Of a stretch of DNA of 64,000 nt, positions 36,462 through 46,800 are shown piece after piece. The notes beneath the pieces are model-generated. The model made no database searches. It was not told where the DNA came from and worked only from the letters and a program-made list of their open reading frames with translations. Each line of letters begins with the position of its first letter. The stretch's first letter is position 1. The translations under genes were made by a program, and so were the position numbers. The stretch spans positions 5,598,432-5,662,431 of the forward strand of contig NZ_CM001403.1 in assembly GCF_000166195.2 (NCBI RefSeq), given 5' to 3'. This DNA is from Mucilaginibacter paludis DSM 18603 (GTDB taxonomy: Bacteria; Bacteroidota; Bacteroidia; Sphingobacteriales; Sphingobacteriaceae).

Positions 36462-36845
36462 TTAAAACTGTTGCTTGTACGATCCCTTTTCATATTGTTC
36501 CGAAGGCTGCCAGTAACTTATCTTCTGCTCCTGCCATTCCGTTTCGATTGCACGTTTTTTAAAAAGCCTCAGTAATATGCTGATTGGGGTAATAATCAGG
36601 AAAAACATAATGGACAAGATTATTGTGGTATTGAGTAAACCTAAGATTTCGCCGATTTTGTTCCAAACGATCCGGATTGGATTTAAGAAATCCGGAACCG
36701 TGAGGGCGGCCAACAAAAGGATTAGACCCGTAGCGCCTGGTAACATATTGGTACTGTGTTTAAACACCGCCAGGCATATATTGAAAATAAGGCAGGCTAT
36801 ACCCGTTACCAGTCCGAATTTTCTATTGATCGGTTTATTAGTCAT
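36462..36845 (-). CDS. SxtJ-like membrane protein
   Basis: 127 residues with three hydrophobic segments (about 11-29, 35-50, 70-92) and the segment VWNKIGEILGLLNTTIILSIMFFLIITPISILLRLF, characteristic of the SxtJ family. C-terminal cytoplasmic tail rich in Gln/Trp (EWQEQKISYWQPSEQYEKGS). Begins 3 bp after the SGNH gene stop. SxtJ proteins are found with carbamoyltransferases; biochemical role unknown. Confidence 0.85.
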   Translation of the reverse strand: MTNKPINRKFGLVTGIACLIFNICLAVFKHSTNMLPGATGLILLLAALTVPDFLNPIRIVWNKIGEILGLLNTTIILSIMFFLIITPISILLRLFKKRAIETEWQEQKISYWQPSEQYEKGSYKQQF

Positions 36846-36848
36846 AAC

Positions 36849-38702
36849 TTATTTAAGTAGGATTGTTCTATATTTCCCGGCAACATCATCAATGCTTATA
36901 ACCTGGTAATCTAATGATATTCTTTCTTTCAGGGATGCGTCCTTCGGGGATAGAGCGAGCCTGGTTTTTGCTTTCACGATATCCTTAACCGTAGCCAGCA
37001 TGACTGACAAAGAAAGATCCCGGGGATGCAGACGTATGCCAACCTCAATATAGGGTATTGATTTTTCCGGTTGGTCTGTTTTTAAATACACGAGGTACAT
37101 ATTGCGGATATTCTCGAATGATGGCTGCTGGTCAAAAGCCGTTTTAAAATAAAAAACAGCATCTGTGAAATTGCCAAGATCAAAACTGAGCCTGGCAGCA
37201 TAAATTTTGTAGGTTATATTTTGGGGAGATTCAAGCAGTGCTGCTTCAACAGCTTTCAACGCAGTCTTATAGTCTTTTGATTTCATGCTTTGCTGAAATA
37301 ACTGGTTTATCGCATCGGTCCAACTGATTCTGTTGACCGCTAAAGCACCTGCCAATTGTTCGTCCAATGAATTTCCACGCTTATAATCAACAGGTATCGG
37401 TTCGTTAAATGGCCATCCGGATTTTAACATCATAATAGTATAGGCTCCGTAAAGCGAATCCATCCTCGTAACAGGCATCCGCCTTAAAAGATCCTTAAAT
37501 GACATTTCCTGTCCAATGGTTGCTTTGATGAGCTTTGATTGATGAATAGATTGATAAAAAGCTTCTGATAGAAGTGCATAACCATATAGATTGGGATGGA
37601 CATGCTCTAAAAGCGTTTCGGCTCCCAATACCTGGTGCGGTGAATGTGCTTCAAAGATTTTTCTGGCATCAACCAGGTGAACATTTTTATACTTTGCCGC
37701 AAGCGCGGTAATGAGCCTATTGAGGGTGTCTGGTGCCCGGAAACGTAGCAGGTCAAGTTCCTTTGCTTTAACAAATAGTTGTTTAGCTAAGCCGTAATTG
37801 CCCGAAGCATACAGTAAATCCGCTTTTTTAAATTCAGCCCTGGCGTTTGCTCGTTCCCCGCCGCTGATAAAAGGCGGCTGGTCTTTTTCGTTACTAACCA
37901 AGGTACTTAAAAACACGGGGATGGATCTGTGCTGCAATACCTGGCACAGTTCATCCATATTGGTTTGAAACTGTGTGATACCTGTATTGTACTCTTCGGA
38001 ACCATATCTGATCTGCTGGCTGGCAGCCATTCTTTTCATCAGGTTCTCTCTTTGATTAACACTTGTTTTTGTTCCGCTTTTGAGGTTCCTCAAGCAGGAC
38101 TCAATTAACTGAACAATGCGGGAGCGGCGTAATTGAAGAACCAGTCTTACCAATGTACGGTTGTTAGCGATATGGCTGGTTGAACCTACGCCTAAGGCAC
38201 CATAATATTCATTATGCCCGGTATAGATCAGCACGGCATCTGCTTTATAATCCACGAGTTGTTTCCCGAAATCCAGTACGGTATAGGAGTTAACCGCGGT
38301 TAAGGAAAGATTGATAACTTCAAAATGGATGCCGGGATAAGTATTCATCAGCCGGTAGTACAACCAGCGATGAAAGGACCCGTTATGGCCATATGGGTAT
38401 CCGGCTGTTGTGGATTCGCCAAGTACAAACAGTCTTACCGTATTGGCAGTTTTATTAACTTTGAAAGCCTCAATGTTCCCTTTCGTAGCGTTTACCGTGT
38501 CTGAAAAATAGCGTGCGGATGCGTATTTATTCATAACCCAATAGGACGGGTCATCTGGATAGCGGATAAACAGATCGGTATTGTGCCCGTATCCGGCAAA
38601 GCGTAGAGTAAGCTCAAATAAAATCAGTATCACAACGGGTGTAATCATGGCCAGTATCTTAAACCACTTTAATTTATTTTTAGATAATGGTATTTCTTTC
38701 AT
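36849..38702 (-). CDS. Membrane-anchored SGNH/GDSL hydrolase with TPR tail
   Basis: 617 residues. N-terminal transmembrane anchor (about 13-33), then an SGNH esterase domain: block I LGESTTAGYPYG with nucleophile S97, block III GHNEYYG with N164, and block V LLEHVHPNLYGY with the catalytic His. The residue three before that His is Glu rather than the usual Asp. The C-terminal third (about 430-580) has TPR-like helical pairs (YKTALKAVEAALLESPQNITY, FTDAVFYFKTAFDQQPSF). Probably acts outside the membrane on an acyl group of a glycan or lipid. First gene of the carbamoyltransferase cassette, separated from the SusD gene by a strong hairpin. Confidence 0.88.
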   Translation of the reverse strand: MKEIPLSKNKLKWFKILAMITPVVILILFELTLRFAGYGHNTDLFIRYPDDPSYWVMNKYASARYFSDTVNATKGNIEAFKVNKTANTVRLFVLGESTTAGYPYGHNGSFHRWLYYRLMNTYPGIHFEVINLSLTAVNSYTVLDFGKQLVDYKADAVLIYTGHNEYYGALGVGSTSHIANNRTLVRLVLQLRRSRIVQLIESCLRNLKSGTKTSVNQRENLMKRMAASQQIRYGSEEYNTGITQFQTNMDELCQVLQHRSIPVFLSTLVSNEKDQPPFISGGERANARAEFKKADLLYASGNYGLAKQLFVKAKELDLLRFRAPDTLNRLITALAAKYKNVHLVDARKIFEAHSPHQVLGAETLLEHVHPNLYGYALLSEAFYQSIHQSKLIKATIGQEMSFKDLLRRMPVTRMDSLYGAYTIMMLKSGWPFNEPIPVDYKRGNSLDEQLAGALAVNRISWTDAINQLFQQSMKSKDYKTALKAVEAALLESPQNITYKIYAARLSFDLGNFTDAVFYFKTAFDQQPSFENIRNMYLVYLKTDQPEKSIPYIEVGIRLHPRDLSLSVMLATVKDIVKAKTRLALSPKDASLKERISLDYQVISIDDVAGKYRTILLK

Positions 38703-38739
38703 GGATCACCGAACTTTCATAATCGCTTTAAATAATTGT

Positions 38740-38782
38740 AATAACCTGGCAGGGCAGCTTAATGCTAACCCGCCAGGTTATT
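38740..38782 (-). terminator. Hairpin between SusD and the SGNH cassette
   Basis: Perfect 11-bp outer stem AATAACCTGGC (38740-38750; complement 38772-38782) with further G-C pairs inside. It lies in the 106-bp gap after the SusD stop and likely separates or attenuates transcription into the SGNH cassette. Confidence 0.65.
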
Positions 38783-38808
38783 GTGCTGAGGTGTAGTTTT
38801 ATTCCTTG

Positions 38809-40440
38809 TTAATATCCCGGATTTTGTTTAAGGTTACCGTTGGTATGAAGCGCACTGGTGGGTATTGGCAGTAAGGTGCGGTAATCGCCGTTGGGTGAAT
38901 GGGACAACCACGATTTTTTAGTAAATACCCCAAACCGGATCAAATCCTGTCTTCGTCTTCCTTCCTGGGCAAACTCCCAGCCTAATTCGTCCAGAAAACG
39001 GCCGTACTGAATATCAGATACGGTTTCGTGGGTTGTTTGCAAGTGATTGTTCAATCCGTAATCATACACCGTAGTTGCCGACAAAAGCTGAGCCGCTGTA
39101 ACAACAGCTTTAGCCGGATTGTTGGTAAATGCCCTTTGACGCACCTGGGTAACCAGGGTGGCAGCGGTAACGGCATCTCCTGATCTTAACGATGCCTCTG
39201 CTTTCATCATCAGCACATCAGCGTAGCGCAGCAACGGGAAATCGTTGCTCATGCCAACCAGTTCTCCTGAAACGATCTGGTATTTACCTAACCTGAAACC
39301 GTGAACTTCTTCGGATGAATCTACACCCGGAAGAGCATTAATATAAGCCAGGGGCTTATCTTTAAAAGCGCCTAACGATCCATTTAACGGCACGCCGGCG
39401 GCTGTATATTGCTGGCCTTGTACCCAATTGCTGGCCAGGCGGCTATCCTGAGGGTCGAATGTGCTGATAAACTGCGGGATAGCGCAAATCCCTCCCCAGG
39501 GTGAGTTTTGAAAGTTGTATGTTGCCTGGTTTTCTGGCTGAAGCGTTTCCATGTGCAAGGTCCATGCCGTGCTGCCATCCGCTGTATAGGTCTGGTCGAA
39601 GGGTATAGCAAATATGATCTCCTTGGAGTTTTGGTTTTGCTGCAGGAAAACACTGGCCTGATTGGCTTCGAGCGAATAAAGACCTGAAGCGATAACAGCG
39701 TTACAGGCTGTTATGCAATTTGCATAATCTGGTGTACCGGTATAAACACCCGCGTTCAGATACATTTTAGCTAACAAGGCCTCACCCGCCCATTTATTAA
39801 ACCTTCCGTATGTGGTGCCGTCATTCAGCGTGCTTAATAATGGTACATTGGTGGTCAGTTCCGAAATAATGAAATCATATACCTCTTTCCTGCTGCTTTG
39901 CGTAGGTACAAAACCTGCCGGCAAATCAAACTTGGTTACGATGGGTACATTGCCAAAAAAATCGATCAGGGCGTAGTAAAAAGATGCACGAAGTACTTTA
40001 AGTTCTGCTTCAAGCGGTGCCTTTCCGGATGCCACTACCGGTATCAGGCCCGCATCTATCTGATAAAGTAACCGGTTGCATCCGGTGATACCCGCATAAG
40101 CGTTAGTCCATATCTGGTAGCTGTTATCTTCATCAGCTGTCCATTTATGGGTGTGCATACGCCTGTAAACACCGCCATCTACCCATCCGTTTGGCCTTTG
40201 AGGGATTACCTCTTCGTCCGCCGAAATTTCATTTGTGCGCCATATCGCGTTGGAGCTTCTGCCCAGTTCCAAGGTTCTCCAGTTGGTATATGGGGCACCT
40301 ACCAAAGCCGCTACATCGGCGGGGCCGGGCGTAAATTCGCTGGATATGATTTGCCCATAGTTTTTGGTGGCAAGTTTTGTGCAGGAAAAGCTTCCAAACA
40401 AAACCATTATTCCGCTAATTATTAAATATGTCTTTTTCAT
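38809..40440 (-). CDS. SusD/RagB-family surface glycan-binding lipoprotein
   Basis: 543 residues. Outer-membrane lipoprotein that caps the SusC channel. Signal MKKTYLIISGIMVLFGSFSC with lipidated Cys20. Helical SusD core: TNAYAGITGCNRLLYQI, EAELKVLRASFYYALIDFFGNVPIV (the hallmark of RagB/SusD), KWAGEALLAKMYLNAGVYTG, and at the end LDELGWEFAQEGRRRQDLIRFGVF and KNPGY-like QNPGY. Met27 of the longer frame is used as start, because it gives a proper lipoprotein signal 22 bp after the SusC stop. Partner of the SusC gene directly upstream. Confidence 0.95.
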   Translation of the reverse strand: MKKTYLIISGIMVLFGSFSCTKLATKNYGQIISSEFTPGPADVAALVGAPYTNWRTLELGRSSNAIWRTNEISADEEVIPQRPNGWVDGGVYRRMHTHKWTADEDNSYQIWTNAYAGITGCNRLLYQIDAGLIPVVASGKAPLEAELKVLRASFYYALIDFFGNVPIVTKFDLPAGFVPTQSSRKEVYDFIISELTTNVPLLSTLNDGTTYGRFNKWAGEALLAKMYLNAGVYTGTPDYANCITACNAVIASGLYSLEANQASVFLQQNQNSKEIIFAIPFDQTYTADGSTAWTLHMETLQPENQATYNFQNSPWGGICAIPQFISTFDPQDSRLASNWVQGQQYTAAGVPLNGSLGAFKDKPLAYINALPGVDSSEEVHGFRLGKYQIVSGELVGMSNDFPLLRYADVLMMKAEASLRSGDAVTAATLVTQVRQRAFTNNPAKAVVTAAQLLSATTVYDYGLNNHLQTTHETVSDIQYGRFLDELGWEFAQEGRRRQDLIRFGVFTKKSWLSHSPNGDYRTLLPIPTSALHTNGNLKQNPGY

Positions 40441-40462
40441 TTCAATTTTGATAATGCTTGGA

Positions 40463-43462
40463 TTAAAAACTGGCCGAAAGCCCGATAGTAAAAGTTCTGA
40501 CGGTAGGGTAGGTATCACGAGATTCCACGCCGGGCGAAAGCCCCTGTGAATCCCCGTTTACATCACCAAAACGGTCAACTTCAGGATCGAGGCCTTTGTA
40601 TTTGGTAATGGTGAAGGTGTTTACGGTAGAAATATAGATCCTCGGATTGTGTACGAATTTTGATTTCAGCTTACGCCAGGTGTAGCCCAGGTTAATGTTG
40701 TCAATTTTCCAGTAATCGCCGTTTTCAATATAATAGCTGTTAAATTCAAGCGGCACAGTTTTATTTAATACCGCGGTACCAAATACTTTATCCTCTGATG
40801 ATTTTAACCGGTTGTAATTGGTAACAGACGTGTTTTCATAATTCATCCGCAAGGAATTCAAAATTTGAAAACCAAATGCGCCACGCATAGTCACACCAAA
40901 ATCCCAATCCTTATAGTGGAGGGTATTATTCCAACCGGCATAATATTTAGGGATACCATTTCCAAGTACCTGTTTATCATTAAAATTGTGATTAAATTGG
41001 TCGTATGGTTTGGTGGTACCATCAGGTTCCTGGTATATCCATTTGCCGTCCGATGATACACCTGTAACCTTAAATCCATAAAAATCACCTATGTTACGCC
41101 CTACCCGCACGATGTTAGTAGATGTTGTAATAGGATCGCCTGTATTTCCGGTTGTGAAAAAATCACTGGTAGTCTGATAGATATCATTAGACAAGCTGAT
41201 CAGTTTATTGGAGTTAGTAGAGAAATTGAAAGAGGTTGTCCATTGAAAATCCCTTTTTTTGATAGCATTGATATTGATTACCACCTCAAGCCCCTTGTTT
41301 TCCATCGTTCCGGCGTTGGCAAACGTATAAGGGTAAAGGTTGGGCGGACTTGGCACCGCGAAATTGTACAACAAGTCTGTAACCTTGCGCTTATAGGCAT
41401 CTATAGTACCCGTAATGAGCCCTTTAAACATGCTGTAATCTAATCCCAGATCGGTTTCATGCTTTTCTTCCCAGCGAAGGCCGGGGTTGGCGTTCTGCGA
41501 AGGGGACAATGTCTGGATAAACTGCCCGTTATATAAAACAGAATTACCATAATCAAGTAAGCCCACAGCCAGGAACGATTTTCTTGGAGGGTTACCGGTA
41601 ATTCCATAGCCTACGCGCAACTTCAGGTCATCAAATATCTTTTGGTCTTCCATAAACGATTCTTTGGTTATCCTCCAGCCGGCTTGTACAGCAGGAAATT
41701 TACCAAAAGGATGTGCCGCGCCATAAAATTGACTGGCGCCATCAATACGTAAGCTTGCCAGCAAGAGGTATTTCTCTTTATAGTTATAGGTTAAACGGCC
41801 GATGTAGCTGATCAGGTTGGTGAGGCTTTGGCTACTGGCCATATTTGCGTTTCCAAGTTTCAACGCAGCGCCCGTAAAAATATCATTATAACCAAACAAG
41901 TCTGTCGGGAAATTATGATTATCCATCTGGGTAGTAAAAGTATTGTTATCCTGATATTCGTACCCGCCTAATAGCGTTAAGCGATGGTCTCCGATAGATT
42001 TTGAATATTCAGCCGATAAGTTGAGGTATCTGTCAACAGATTGACCCTGTGAAATATCGGCCACGCCGTTCTGTTTATCACGGATGGTTGATATGTTGTC
42101 GAAATTGGCGAAATAGCGGTTCAGGTAACCGTGCTTGGTGTAGGAACCGATGGCGGAAAGCCTTAAGCCTACAACAGGCAGGTAAGTTATTGTTGCATTG
42201 TATTTACTGTTGAAGCTGGTTTGCGGCTGATCGGTATTGTAGATATCAGATACGGGATTTTGGTACTCAAAATTGTTAGGTTCCTGGTAAAAGCTTCCAT
42301 CCGGCATCCTTACGGGGGCAGTAGGGTTCATTTTTAGCTGCTGCTCATAATCGTAGGTATTAAAAGGATGGTCGTTAAAGTTAGTTTGGAGCAGGCCGAG
42401 GTTAAACTTCAGTTTACCATCCAGCATGATGTGGTTAATGTCGACACGCCCGGTGATCTGCTGATGATCACTTTTCAGAAATATCCCCTGATTATAGCGG
42501 TAATTCAGCGAAGCCAAGTAATTGGTCTGGTCGTTGCCTCCCCTGAAGGTAAGCCCATGGATGTGTGAAACCGGGAAACTATTGCTCATCGCCTTTATCC
42601 AATTGGTATTGCTTCCCAGATCATAATTTGGATCCCTGGTACCGGCTGCAATCTGCCTGCGGTAATCATCCCCGGTAAGCAGGTCAGGTTTCTTGGAGAT
42701 CTGGCTGTACGTTTCATTACCATTGTAATCCACCTGGTTAATTGCACTGCCCGTTGCGTGCTTGGTGGTAATGATAATTACCCCATTTGAGCCACGTACC
42801 CCATAAATTGCCGCGGACGAACCATCTTTTAATACCGATATTTCTGCAATATCTTCAGGCGCTACCGTTAGCAAGTCGCCGGGTACACCATCGATGATAT
42901 ACAGTAATCCCAGATTGCCATACAAGGAGTTATTACCGCGCAGCATGATCTGAGATTGGGCATTGGGATCGCCGGAGGGGGTTGAAACGGTAAGGCCCGC
43001 AACTTTTCCTTTAAGCAGTCCGGCCGCGTCCGAAACCGGCCCTGTTACAAAGTCAGTTGATTTTACCGTAGTTACCGCACTGGTTACATCGGCTTTTCGC
43101 TGTGCCCCGTATCCGATGACTACCACTTCGCTTAGTGCCTGGTTGTTATCTGTAAGCACAACGTTGATGACGGTACGGTTATTAACTGGAACCTCTTGAG
43201 TGGTAAATCCTACGAACGTGAAAACCAGCGTGGCATTACCGGGGGCCGTCAATACAAAGTCGCCTTCCAGTGAGGTTTGTGCGCCACCCTGTGTCCCTTT
43301 AATTTTTATGCTTACACCAGGGAGCGCAATCCCTTTAGCATCCTTTACCTTGCCTTTTATTTTGATGCTGCCGGTTTGGGCATGGGCGCATAGTGTGAAG
43401 GCGGATGCCAAAAAAAAGGCAAAAAGCAGCTTATACCTTAAATAAAGTCTATTTTTTTTCAT
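40463..43462 (-). CDS. SusC/RagA-family TonB-dependent outer-membrane transporter
   Basis: 999 residues. Signal peptide ending near residue 28 (AHAQTG), a CarboxypepD_reg-like domain (about 33-115, IKGKVKDAKGIALPGVSI), the plug (SEVVVIGYGAQRKADVTSAV to GVRGSNGVIIITTK, about 112-235) and a 22-strand barrel ending in an aromatic residue (FTIGLSASF). No N-terminal STN signalling domain, so control through a sigma/anti-sigma pair is not expected; the HTCS next door is the better candidate. Imports an oligosaccharide into the periplasm with TonB energy, together with the SusD encoded 22 bp downstream. Confidence 0.96.
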   Translation of the reverse strand: MKKNRLYLRYKLLFAFFLASAFTLCAHAQTGSIKIKGKVKDAKGIALPGVSIKIKGTQGGAQTSLEGDFVLTAPGNATLVFTFVGFTTQEVPVNNRTVINVVLTDNNQALSEVVVIGYGAQRKADVTSAVTTVKSTDFVTGPVSDAAGLLKGKVAGLTVSTPSGDPNAQSQIMLRGNNSLYGNLGLLYIIDGVPGDLLTVAPEDIAEISVLKDGSSAAIYGVRGSNGVIIITTKHATGSAINQVDYNGNETYSQISKKPDLLTGDDYRRQIAAGTRDPNYDLGSNTNWIKAMSNSFPVSHIHGLTFRGGNDQTNYLASLNYRYNQGIFLKSDHQQITGRVDINHIMLDGKLKFNLGLLQTNFNDHPFNTYDYEQQLKMNPTAPVRMPDGSFYQEPNNFEYQNPVSDIYNTDQPQTSFNSKYNATITYLPVVGLRLSAIGSYTKHGYLNRYFANFDNISTIRDKQNGVADISQGQSVDRYLNLSAEYSKSIGDHRLTLLGGYEYQDNNTFTTQMDNHNFPTDLFGYNDIFTGAALKLGNANMASSQSLTNLISYIGRLTYNYKEKYLLLASLRIDGASQFYGAAHPFGKFPAVQAGWRITKESFMEDQKIFDDLKLRVGYGITGNPPRKSFLAVGLLDYGNSVLYNGQFIQTLSPSQNANPGLRWEEKHETDLGLDYSMFKGLITGTIDAYKRKVTDLLYNFAVPSPPNLYPYTFANAGTMENKGLEVVININAIKKRDFQWTTSFNFSTNSNKLISLSNDIYQTTSDFFTTGNTGDPITTSTNIVRVGRNIGDFYGFKVTGVSSDGKWIYQEPDGTTKPYDQFNHNFNDKQVLGNGIPKYYAGWNNTLHYKDWDFGVTMRGAFGFQILNSLRMNYENTSVTNYNRLKSSEDKVFGTAVLNKTVPLEFNSYYIENGDYWKIDNINLGYTWRKLKSKFVHNPRIYISTVNTFTITKYKGLDPEVDRFGDVNGDSQGLSPGVESRDTYPTVRTFTIGLSASF

Positions 43463-43872
43463 GAAATTAGGTTATAATATTGGTTTATATTGTTCGATAA
43501 ATCGCGGTTAACAATAACTGTTAACCGTCACAAAGTACGCTAACGGGATTTTTCCATATCGTTTGGTTTAGTTGGTTAATATTTAAGTTTACTGGTTATG
43601 TTTTTTTATTGAATTGATAAATGCAGCACCCCTCATCAAGGCCCCGGCTTTAATCTTATTTTTGTAAATAAATTGGTTTATAATTTTGCTGATCTTGGCT
43701 ATCAGCTTACACAAACTTAGATGTGAACGGCCTTGCGAAGACAACACTCACGTTGAAATAAATAATACTGGTGATGAAACAATTAGTATTGAGGGGGGAA
43801 TATGCCTTGCTGGGGCTAAATCGGGTTAACGGGCAGGGTGGCGGCGAACTGGAATCGGGTGATTAAGAAGCC
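43463..43872. promoter_or_regulatory. SusC upstream region with -7 element
   Basis: 410 bp without a gene between the HTCS and SusC. A minus-strand TAAGTTTG (43712-43719) fits TAnnTTTG; a -33 TTG lies 22 nt away, longer than usual. It would give a leader of about 245 nt. The HTCS probably binds in this region. Confidence 0.4.
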
Positions 43873-46800
43873 TCATTTAGCTGTAGGGGAGGTAACAGCA
43901 GCAAGGGCATAATCAGCATAATGAGAGGGCTTTACGTTAAACTCTTCCTGAAAACACTTACTGAAATACGCGGCGTTACTAAAGCCTACCCGGTCTGAAA
44001 TTTCTGCCACTGATAACTGCCGCTGGCTTAACAGCTGCGCTGCCTTTTTCAGCCTTACCGAACGGATAAATACAGAGGGGGTTTGCCCGATGATTGAAAC
44101 CAGCTTACGGTATAAGCCAGACCGTTCCATATTCATATCACTGCTAAATTCCTCTACAGAATAAAGAGCGTTATCAATGTTTTTTTCTACACAGTCCAGC
44201 GCCCTTTTTATCAATTTTTCATCAATGCTGGATGCCGTTACCATGGCAGGTTGGATAACGATAGCTTTTTTGAACAACTGCTTCCGTTGCTCCTGTTGTT
44301 CGAGCAGATTACGGACGCGTATAAACAGGATATCGATATTGAAAGGTTTGGTGATATAAGCGTCAGCCCTCACCTGGTATCCTTCAAATTGCGATTCATC
44401 CGACGAACGGGCAGTTAAGAGCAATAGCGGGATATGCGAGGTGGTCACATTTTTTTTCAGCGCATCGCATAGTTCAAGCCCGCTCATCTCCGGCATCATA
44501 ATATCGCTGATTACCAGGTCGGGTAATTGTTTCAGAACCATGTCCAATGCCTCTTTTCCGTTTGATGCGAGGAGGATATGGTAACGCTTGTTTAATTGCT
44601 CATCCAAAAAATGACGGAACTCTTCATTATCTTCCGCAATTAAAATGGTAACCGCGTTTTTTTTCCCGTTCTCATCCAGCGCCGGTTTAAGCTTGTCTGC
44701 TATTTCAGGTTTCAGATCGGATGGGATATACAGGGTGAAAACGCTTCCCTTTCCGGGGTAGCTTTTTACTTCAACAGAGCCATGGTGCAAGCGTACGTAC
44801 TCCTTAACAAGATGTAGCCCGATTCCGCTGCCTGTATCAATATCAGCCTGGTTATCAGCCTGAAAAAAATGGTTGAAAATTTTAGAAAGATCATTGCTGG
44901 ATATACCCCTGCCTGTATCTGTTACGCTAACAGCTATGGCCTGGTGTGAACCATCCGGCATCACACCCTCTTCAACCTTTACGCTGATGCTGCCAGATTC
45001 GGGCGTAAACTTAAAAGCATTTGATAAAAGATTATTCAGCATCATGGCAAACTTATCTTTATCAAGGTAAAGCCATAGGCCCGAGGGACAAGTTTTTTGA
45101 AAGTTAATGCCCTTACTTGCCGCCAGTTCATGGAAAGGACGGCATAATGCTTCCGTGAGCTCATCAATATCACAGTAATTTAAATGAAGGGCTTCTTCAT
45201 TCAATTCCAGGCGCCTAAAGTTAAGCAACTGGTTAACCAGCGTTAGCAAGGATTGTGCATTGCGGTATATCCCGTTTAACTGTTTTTTAAGCAATTGGTC
45301 TCCTGTATTTTTTAAAATCACCTCCAGCGGAGTAAGGATTAGCGTGAGTGGGGTTTTTAACTCATGGCTCATATTGGTAAAAAAGCTGAATTTCATTTCA
45401 TCCAGTTTTTGCTGCTGTATTTTTAGCTGCTTTGCCCTGTTTTTTTTGATGTACCAAGAAATGATCTGCGAGATAAACCCAAGCCCGGTTATGCCATACA
45501 GTACAAACATAAAGGATGTTTTCCACCAGGGTGCCAATACGGTAATTTTCAGTGTTGCCATTTTTCCACCCCAATTGCCGCTATTATCTGCGGCCAGCAC
45601 TTTAAGCAGGTAAGCGCCGGGAGCCAGGTCGGTATATGTAGCTCGGCCAACACCGTCGGGCGCGGCTGTCTCATGCCAGTTTTTGTCAACGCCGTCTAAA
45701 AAATACCGGTAATAGGTTTGCGATGGATTTACATAATTAAGGGCCGAGAACCCGAGGCTAATAAAATTCTGGTCGTATTTTAATAGGATTGATTGAGATG
45801 CCAGGATTGATTTTTCAAGAATTTTGTTTCCTTGATACACCTCTCCGGGCTTAATTAGCTTGCCAAAAACCTGTAAATCCACAAATACCGGATCAAGATT
45901 GTTCCTGGCCACAAAAATCCTTCGCACATCTGTTTTATTAAAACCGTCTATTCCGCCCAGCAGTAGTGTTCCATCCCCGGTTATGAAGGCCGAGCGTTGC
46001 ACAAATTCGTTGTTGATCACACCGTCATACCGGTTAAAATTGGTAAAGCTATAATGAGGCTCTCCGTTACTGTTACCTACCCGCACACACGATACTCCGT
46101 TAGAGGTTGAAACCCAGATTGATTTTTGGCTATCTTCTATAATTGATTTGATGGTATTGTTTACCAACCCCTCGTCCGTATGAAAACTAAGTGACTTTTT
46201 TTTCTTACCATCCCACACATTTAAACCGTCTTGTGTTCCAAACCACAATAGTCCCCTGCTGTCGGCCAGCAGGCAGCTGTACGCCCGGTTATTATGATTT
46301 AGCATACCTGCCGAATGTTGCCGGTCAATTATTCTGAGTTGCTTGTTGTCTGTATCGTAAATAAATAAGCCGCCGTTACCAATACCAACGAGGGTGCCAT
46401 CGTATTCAACAACTTGCTGCACAGAGCTAATCTTATCCTGATCGCTTTTTTTTACATCAACCCTATGATACTTATCCGTAGCCGGATCAAATTCAATAAG
46501 GCCGTTGTCATTAGTGCAAATATAAAAGTGGCCGTCTTTTGTTTCGAGTATATGATTAAGGTTGCCTATAGGGTAATTTTTGATGCCTTTTGCAGATATA
46601 ATAAACAAGCCCTTATCGGTACACATCCATATATTTCCCTGATGATCGTTTAACATGGCGCTACAGTTTACTCCGCTGAAAAGCGGCGAGTAAAGCGTTA
46701 ACCTTTCCATTTTGTCGGAATAGCGATACACTCCTTTATCAGTACCGATCAGCAACTGTCCCGCCTTGTCTTCCGCGAATGCGGTAACATACAATTCCTG

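Noticed and set aside
40441..40518. 26-codon N-terminal extension of SusD
   Set aside because: It would place the lipoprotein signal inside the protein and overlap the SusC 3' end; the Met at 40440 gives a proper signal.
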